Shown piece by piece: positions 56,480-62,000 of a stretch of DNA of 62,000 nt (its first letter is position 1; every line of letters starts with the position of its first letter). Where the stretch lies: contig WPIO01000251.1 in the NCBI GenBank assembly GCA_009760855.2, forward strand, positions 1 to 62,000. Reading direction: 5' to 3'. Source of the stretch: Cristatella mucedo (lineage: Eukaryota > Bryozoa > Phylactolaemata > Cristatellidae). The notes under the pieces were generated by a model. It ran no database searches, was not told the DNA's origin, and was given only the letters and a program-made list of their open reading frames with translations. The translations under genes and the position numbers were made by a program.

Positions 56480-57260
56480 GCCTTTTCAAATTTCAAATTG
56501 CACACTATTAACCTCACTTCTGTACTAATAATCACAATTTGGATTATAATTTTTACGTTTGCAGATGACACCTATTTGTACATGGGCATTGACTCTATAA
56601 TTCTTTCTACCATCTATAATTTTTTCACCTCCCTGAAAGCTGGTTGTGCGGAAATTCGTTTTCAAATAGGAGTTAATCATTTCAATTTGAATAATCACAA
56701 AACCAGTCCGATATTTATGGTTAAACCCAGCGTTATTCAGAAACTGGAGAGTTTCCATACTCAAATTTGTTAGTTTGGCTTATTTGCTATAGCATTTGAC
56801 CAAAATATGGGCCGCCTTTTCATAAAGCATTTGCCATAAGCTGAACACTTGAGGCTTACAGTTGCGTATAGCTATACCTTCCTAGATTTCAAAACAGACA
56901 TTTGGGCTTACTTGTATTGAATAACCATGTACGATTTCTTGCTTGCAAATGTGATATCACACTTTGAATTTCTTCCCACTGGTACTGCTAGGTCTTTCTG
57001 TCAGTACAATAAGACTCTTTAGCATGGTGCTAAATAGGCAACAAGATGAGATTTCCATACCACTGCAACTTAGAGTGCCCCCAAACTTAGATGTAGTGAT
57101 CGTGCCTTCAGTTATATTGCTCCGAAAGCTTGAGATCCGCTGCCACCTGGTACGAAGACACTTTCAAATTGACTGTGTGGAACGAATCGAGAAACCTAAC
57201 TATTCCAAAGAGCCTCAACTCAACGGAATATATTGTCTGAATTGGGGTGCTTTACTTTAA
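56480..57260 (+). pseudogene. Decayed CR1/L2-type RT fragment
   Basis: ORF 56498-56773 contains FADDTYLYMGID, the RT catalytic motif with both aspartates, followed at normal distance by FNLNNHKTSPIFMVKPSVIQ, equivalent to the LKLNDDKTNLLVMGKPS block of L2-A. Further downstream, ORF 56964-57260 has LVLLGLSVSTIRLFSMVLNR, which corresponds to the LLTGLPACAIRRLQLVHK block. The fragment is more diverged than the L2-A copies and has no recognisable 3' end. Confidence 0.65.
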
Positions 57261-57439
57261 CGCCCACTCGAAGAAGAGCTAGAGCATTCCGGTTTTTTAT
57301 TTAGCAACCCAGTGAACCTATTTTTCTCCTGTTACCAATGGCTTTTATAGTTCATCGTTAAGGTCGTTTAATTTAATGTGACGAAATTTATCTACTTGTA
57401 TGACTTCACAAACTACTAAATTTAAGAGGGTCTTAGTAA

Positions 57440-58460
57440 GTGGAGTTTTCTGTAGACCTCTCTAAGCATTAATAGATTTTGGTAGACTTACCGTAGAAAA
57501 AAGACTTGTATCACTCTCAAAAAAGACACAGTGTGAACCATAGTGGAGTCTGGTGGACAGTTGAGGTAGTTAGCAGAATGAAAGTTGCAGGTCATTACCG
57601 CCAAAAAGGACGTACTGCCTTCAGCAGCAGGAGAGTATATTTCGTTGCATATAAATTCTGTAATTGCCTGTCACAAAATAGGACGTGCTGTTCGAAAGCT
57701 TCTTTTGCCAATGGTTTGTAAGCCATCATAGTTTTTTCAGCAAAGTTAACTTATTATCAAACCTTTCGAATTTCATAGCCAGCCTTGCAGCCATATTTAT
57801 CAACATCTGCTGTCACCTATCTGCTCTTTTGGTAGCCCAGGCGAAATTGAATTGCAAAAATCTAGCCGAGACAAAAAAGGAGCTAGTTAAAAATTTCTTA
57901 AGCTAGTGTGGTGATGGCCAATTTGAAGCAGTCTTTCTGGTCGACCTTTCAAAATTTCTGCAGTTTTTTACGGAGAACATTTAAAAAATACTAGCTAATT
58001 TAGTAGCTTCTTTTACTTAGCAACAAAAGAGCCTTTACGACTATCACCACCCCTTGCAACGGTGATAAAGAATCGCCCATCGCAGGATTCGAACCCACAA
58101 CCTCAGGACCGAGGTAGTTAAAAGTAGCCACCTTACCTAGTGTGCCATTACGGGTAATCAATTTACTTTCCGGTCAAACAGTTTGAGTCACACAACAGCT
58201 TCGCAATTTAGTATAGTCTTGTATTCCTGCTACATGCTTGGTTTCTCCTATGAGTATCAGTTACATTTCATCGTCGTTCAAAATAAAATATTTTCCGATA
58301 TCCAGGATCAAATGTTCGCATAGCACGCATTCAGTTTACTACTCACTGCAGCTGATTCCAACAGTAATTAAATGACACATGCAGCTCAGTATTAACGGAC
58401 TATAAATGGTACTTGATTTTACGGGCCATAATTACTTTAATTGTTGCCAAGCTGGGATCT
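57440..58460 (-). mobile_element. Family B LINE copy with nested SINE1
   Basis: Minus-strand blocks match the family B copy at 45905-46860 in order. They include the WNSL-region segment near 57540-57640, the AGCCAGCCTTGCAGCCATAT block at 57778 (compare 46352-46370), GGTAGCCCAGGCGAAATTGA (compare 46410-46430), and GCTACATGCTTGG with TTTCATCGTCGTTCA (58230-58280, compare 46667-46720). The copy is heavily decayed, has no surviving frame and is split by the SINE1 at 57987-58157. Confidence 0.65.
57987..58157 (-). mobile_element. SINE1 copy, complete
   Basis: On the minus strand the head CCGTAATGGCACACTAGGTA is followed by a B box (plus strand GGATTCGAACC, 58085-58095), then GATTCTTTATCACCGTTGCA, GGGGTGGTGATAGTCGTAAA and GGCTCTTTTGTTGCTAAGTA. 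It ends with AATTAGCTAGTATTTTTT. Both polymerase III boxes are well preserved. It is inserted in a family B LINE copy. No clear target-site duplication could be defined. Confidence 0.85.
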
Positions 58461-59369
58461 GATCTACCAACGGCTACGAGTGTCCTTTTATTGCAAGCTG
58501 TCGATAAAGAGGCTAGACTGCTTATGCATGTCTATATAAACATCGCACTTTGATTTCATAAACTATGTTAATTGCTTATTTTACTTTAAGTTGTAAAACA
58601 AATTATATTCAGCTGTATTAAGACACGCTGTAAACATTTCCATAATAATGATAGCGTTTGCTCACCAAGTATTATGCTGCATCTAAATGAACAATTTCAC
58701 CCCCTCTGGTTCCTCCAAATTTCAGATTAATTCAAGCAGCATGTTAGTTTGCCTCGTACTAGTAATAAATCCCGACTTGGAATATATGTCATCATTTTAT
58801 TTTATTTCTAAGACTCGGATAACAGAAGCACCTCGAACATAGCTCAATCAAAGGACATCAATGATCCTTTACACATACCAAGTAAGTTGTTTGTAATAAA
58901 GCTATATAACAACTGTCTCACGAAAATTCAACCAGCTAGACGGTTGACTAAGTGGCGCTAGCTATATGCTACTATAGTTGCTTTAGTTTTGTGCTGCACA
59001 TGCAAAATTTAAATAGGATCGCGAAAAAGCCTTAAACTTGAGAAAGCCCAAAACCGGGCGACCAAGAGACTCACTAGCACACCATCATACTGAATACAAC
59101 AAGGCTGTGCCTGCACTAGAGAGCAACTAAGGGTCACTTTAATGTGTAACTCTACATAACTTCTTCCTAATAGCCTCCTGTACTCCACTGATAAGTGTAT
59201 GTGTCACAGGTAACACAGCATCTCTAATTAAAGCCTTCACAGGCAATGAAAACTAAGGCAACTTTTTTAGGGTGTCCGAGTACTAAAACAAAATGTGGCT
59301 TATCTCTTATGTAAAGTGTTTTTCTGAAGAAATCGTTGGAAAAAAGTGTGTACACCAGTGATCAGTATT
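58461..59369. other. AT-rich DNA, nothing identified
   Basis: No ORF over 60 codons, RNA gene or repeat family was recognised. Confidence 0.45.
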
Positions 59370-59610
59370 AATTAATAATTATAATAATAATAATAATGCA
59401 TTTGATAAAGCACCCTCAGAGAACTTAATCCTTTCTGGGCACTTCACATTTGCTGCAATGGGAAATGCAATTGAATGGTAAGTAAAATTGAGCTTGGAAA
59501 ACAAACAATATGAATAATATTGTTAGGGGTGACATGCACAGGGTCAGCATCCAAATGTGGTCAGTGGCAGCATGCAAAGTGCCGGCACGCATAAGCGCAT
59601 CAAGGATGAA

Positions 59611-61297
59611 TCACAGGGATCCACTAAATGCTGACCTAAATAGGTGTGTTTTTAAGTTCCTTTTAAATGTGGTCAGGTCAGGGGATGTTCTGACGCAGGT
59701 CGGGAGGGAGTTCCAGGCTTTGGGTGCATACGAACTAAATGCACGGTCTCCGAAGGACTTAAGGTTTGTACGAGGTATTTTTAGACTGCTAGATTCCGAA
59801 AAGCGTGTGGTACGATGCTTGGCCTGATGGGAAAGTATGTCTGAGAGATAGGCTGGAGCCATAGAATGAAGGGACATAAAAGTGAGCGACGAAGTCTTGA
59901 AGTCAATCCGTTGCGTGACTGGTAGCCAGTGCAGGTCGGCGAGAAGTGGAGTAATGTGGCAACTGCGACGCTCACGACATACATACCTAGCTGCAGATTT
60001 GTGCACCAGCTGCAATCGCCTGATCGCACATGCTGGTAGGCCAGTAAGCAGTGAGTTGCAGAAGTCGAGACGGGATGTCACGAATGCATGGACCAACTTG
60101 GACGTGGTATCATTATCTAAACAAGCCAAAATTTTAGCAATATTATGAAGCAGAAAATATGTGGATTTGACTGTGGAGCTGATATGGTCGTGTAACGAGA
60201 GATCGCTTTGAAATATGACACTTAGATTTCGAGCTGATTCAACTGGAGATATGCTGGCAGAGCCAATTTTGAGAGTCAGCCTTTCCAATCTCTGAATCCC
60301 ACTGGGTTTGCCCATAACTAGTAAGTTAGTTTTATCATCGTTTAGTTTTAGAAAAATTTGCTGCCATCCATGTGCGGATGTCATCAATGCATGCAGCAAG
60401 TGAGTTGAGAGAATTTGAGGTGCTCGAAGGCTGGGAGGGATCAAAGCAAAGATACAAGTCAGTGTCATCCGTATGGAAGTGAAAGCCCAGATTGTGCTTG
60501 GCAATCACATCAGCAAGAGGCAGAGTATAAACCGTGAAAAGAACCGGACCTAGCACGGAGCCCTGAGGTACTCCATATTTCAGAGGTACTTCAGATGATG
60601 TTTGTCCATTCACGTCAATACTCTGGAGTCCTCCGCTGAGATAGGACCTGAACCACTGCAGAGCAGTGCCAATGATGCCCAGGCGAGATGAGAGGCGCTC
60701 TAGAAGAACTTTGTGATCGATGGTATCAAAAGCTGCCGAAAGATCGAGCGAAACAAGCAGAGACACTCAACCCATATCTGCGTTCCAGAGTAGGTCGTTG
60801 TATACCCTAAGCAATGCTGACTCTGTGGAGTGATTAGCTCTAAAGCCAGACTGGAAGATACTAGTAAGGTGTGAGGTTTCGATATATGAGTTCAGCTGGT
60901 CCGCCATGACTCGTTCCAGTGTCTTCGATAGGAATGATAGAAGGGAGGCCGGGAAGTATTTGCTTAAGTTCTCATAGTCTAGTGTCGCTTTCTTAAGAAG
61001 TGGCCTGACTACAGCTTTTTTAAAAGGTGCTGGGACATGACCAGAGGCTAATGAAATATTAATGATGTTAGTTATGCATGGCAGCAGCAGATCAATGCAA
61101 CGTTGGAGCAGGACAGTGGGAATAGGGTCCAGAGGACTTTTTTTCTTCTTTGAATGATATACAAACTTCAGGACTAGATCACTAGTAACCTTCTTAAATG
61201 CAGACATTGAGGTGCAGCCAGGAACCGAGGAACAGCATTCTAGTGGAGATGTTGTCATCGCAGGGATGTATTCCCTGATCCTGTCTATCTTCTGCAC
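59611..61297 (-). pseudogene. L2-A reverse transcriptase, interrupted
   Basis: Three ORFs follow one another on the minus strand. The first (60767-61297) holds the RT fingers with SPLDPIPTVLLQRCIDLLLP and QSGFRANHSTESALLRVYND. The second (60335-60766, same frame after one TGA) holds [31 protein letters not shown] and the catalytic region, where the usual YADD reads HTDD (both aspartates kept). The third (59611-60504, shifted by the A-run insertion) holds LKLNDDKTNLLVMGKP, LLTGLPACAIRRLQLVHKSA, DLHWLPVTQRIDF and the C terminus with YAPKAWNSLP. The order and length agree with L2-clade LINE RT. No activity is expected. Confidence 0.88.
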
Positions 61298-61564
61298 AAA
61301 GAATTGAGAGAGGCTATTCGCTAGATCATCGCACGGATCATCAGGTATAGAGCTAATCTGGGAACGGTTGAAAAGTTTTTTTTATTGCCGACATCAGCAT
61401 TTTTGGATTGTGCATCTGTGATTCAACAATGTTTCTATAGAAGCTAGACTTGGCCTTTGCTAGGATCGATTGGTACGACCTACAGTAGTCTTCATATGCC
61501 TGTCGATCGACAGTTAGTCTGGATCTTTTTTATGCTTTTTCAAGCTTTCGTTTAGTAGACTTGG

Positions 61565-61969
61565 CTAGTTTAATGTCTGTGGTAAACCATAGGCCGTCTG
61601 GGCGGGGCGCACAGTGAGCTTTTTCAGAGGTGCAATCTCGTCGAGCGTGTCAGCTAGTGTCGTGTTGTAGCTATCTAGCAATGATGACAGATCGGAGGGA
61701 AGATTAAGCAGCAGAGGTGAAGCAGATATTCTCGCACGGACAGTATCGATGTCAAGGGTCTTGAGGTTTCGCGATTCACAGGTTATTTTAGAGGAGGATG
61801 TGGGCACACACTGTAGATTGAATGAGATCTGCATGTGGTCAGATAAGCAGGATTTGGTAATAATTGGTGATGACAAAGTGCAGTTGTATGAGAAAATCTG
61901 ATCGAGTGTGTGACCCTTGATGTGGATAGGGCCATGCACATGAGCCACAAGAGACAATGAGTCAGTCAA
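61565..61969 (-). pseudogene. L2-A endonuclease, C-terminal part
   Basis: The minus-strand ORF encodes GHTLDQIFSYN and SCLSDHMQISFNL. The SDH motif near the end of the apurinic/apyrimidinic-like endonuclease fold supplies catalytic residues in LINE endonucleases. The downstream linker (LLDSYNTTLADTLDEIAPLK) is typical between endonuclease and RT in this clade. The ORF then runs into a stop in a shifted frame. The N-terminal endonuclease part lies beyond the window end. Confidence 0.8.
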
Positions 61970-62000
61970 TGCACAAAATTCGGTGCTGAAAGCGTCCGAT

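Larger units (their letters stand above)
59370..62000 (-). mobile_element. L2-A LINE, most complete copy (runs out of window)
   Basis: From its 3' end the element has an (AAT)n tract (59381-59397), the terminal stem-loop (GCATTTGATAAAGCACCCTC ... CCTTTCTGGGCACTTCACAT), a 3' UTR of about 200 bp with GGGGTGACATGCACAGGGTC, the RT and the C-terminal part of an apurinic-type endonuclease. The 5' part lies beyond the window. It is the reference for all L2-A assignments here. Lesions are few: an in-frame TGA at 60767-60769, a one-base insertion in an A run at 60352-60356 (the copy at 23219-24458 has four A where this has five), and at least one frameshift between the endonuclease and RT regions near 61565-61620. 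Confidence 0.92.

Overview
The window looks like nuclear DNA of an animal, most likely an invertebrate. It has no operons, no dense coding and no ribosome-binding-site-spaced genes. It does have tRNA-derived SINEs with RNA polymerase III boxes, many 5'-truncated copies of CR1/L2-type LINEs with apurinic-like endonuclease and reverse transcriptase (RT) remnants, and one LINE of the R2/NeSL type with a restriction-like endonuclease. I cannot name the phylum. I recognise no host protein-coding gene, no rRNA and no functional tRNA gene.

Layout. Positions 1 to about 17000 alternate between GC- and CpG-rich blocks (roughly 1-5150, 6980-8600, 11900-13600, 14040-16000) and AT-richer stretches. Long ORFs overlap in several frames of the GC-rich blocks but resemble no family I know, so they are probably chance ORFs of GC-rich DNA. 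This part also holds three LINE tail fragments, SINEs, a 20-bp x 5 minisatellite and several strong palindromes. One palindrome, at 16975-17000, contains an RFX X-box-like core. Positions 17000-53000 are AT-rich and hold most of the LINE remains, with long stretches where I see nothing identifiable. Positions 53050-59000 hold the R2/NeSL-type element and a cluster of SINEs. From 59370 to the window end lies the best preserved L2-type copy, running on the minus strand out of the window.

The mobile elements fall into five families. (1) 'L2-A' is an L2-clade LINE whose 3' end forms a stem-loop tail (GTAAAGCGCC ... GGCGCTTTATCAA) followed by an ATT/ATA microsatellite. (2) 'Family B' is a second CR1/L2-superfamily LINE with a TAATG-type tail. 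(3) The R2/NeSL-type element has a CCHC finger and a PD-(D/E)XK endonuclease. (4) 'SINE1' has a tRNA-like head (TAGGTAAGG ... GGTTCGATTCC) and its own hairpin body. (5) 'SINE2' has a tRNA-like head and a tail clearly related to the L2-A stem-loop tail, so L2-A or a close relative probably mobilised it. Copies are nested in each other, with short target-site duplications visible in at least three places.

The most interesting candidate is the R2/NeSL-type copy at about 53085-55154. It has a long uninterrupted ORF, an unusual Pro/Arg-rich C-terminal extension, an extremely short 3' UTR, and a 3' end that abuts the D-arm/A-box of a SINE1 copy. This could mean insertion specific for tRNA-like sequence. 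I found no convincing wholly new system. Family names are my working labels from internal comparison, since no database search was possible.
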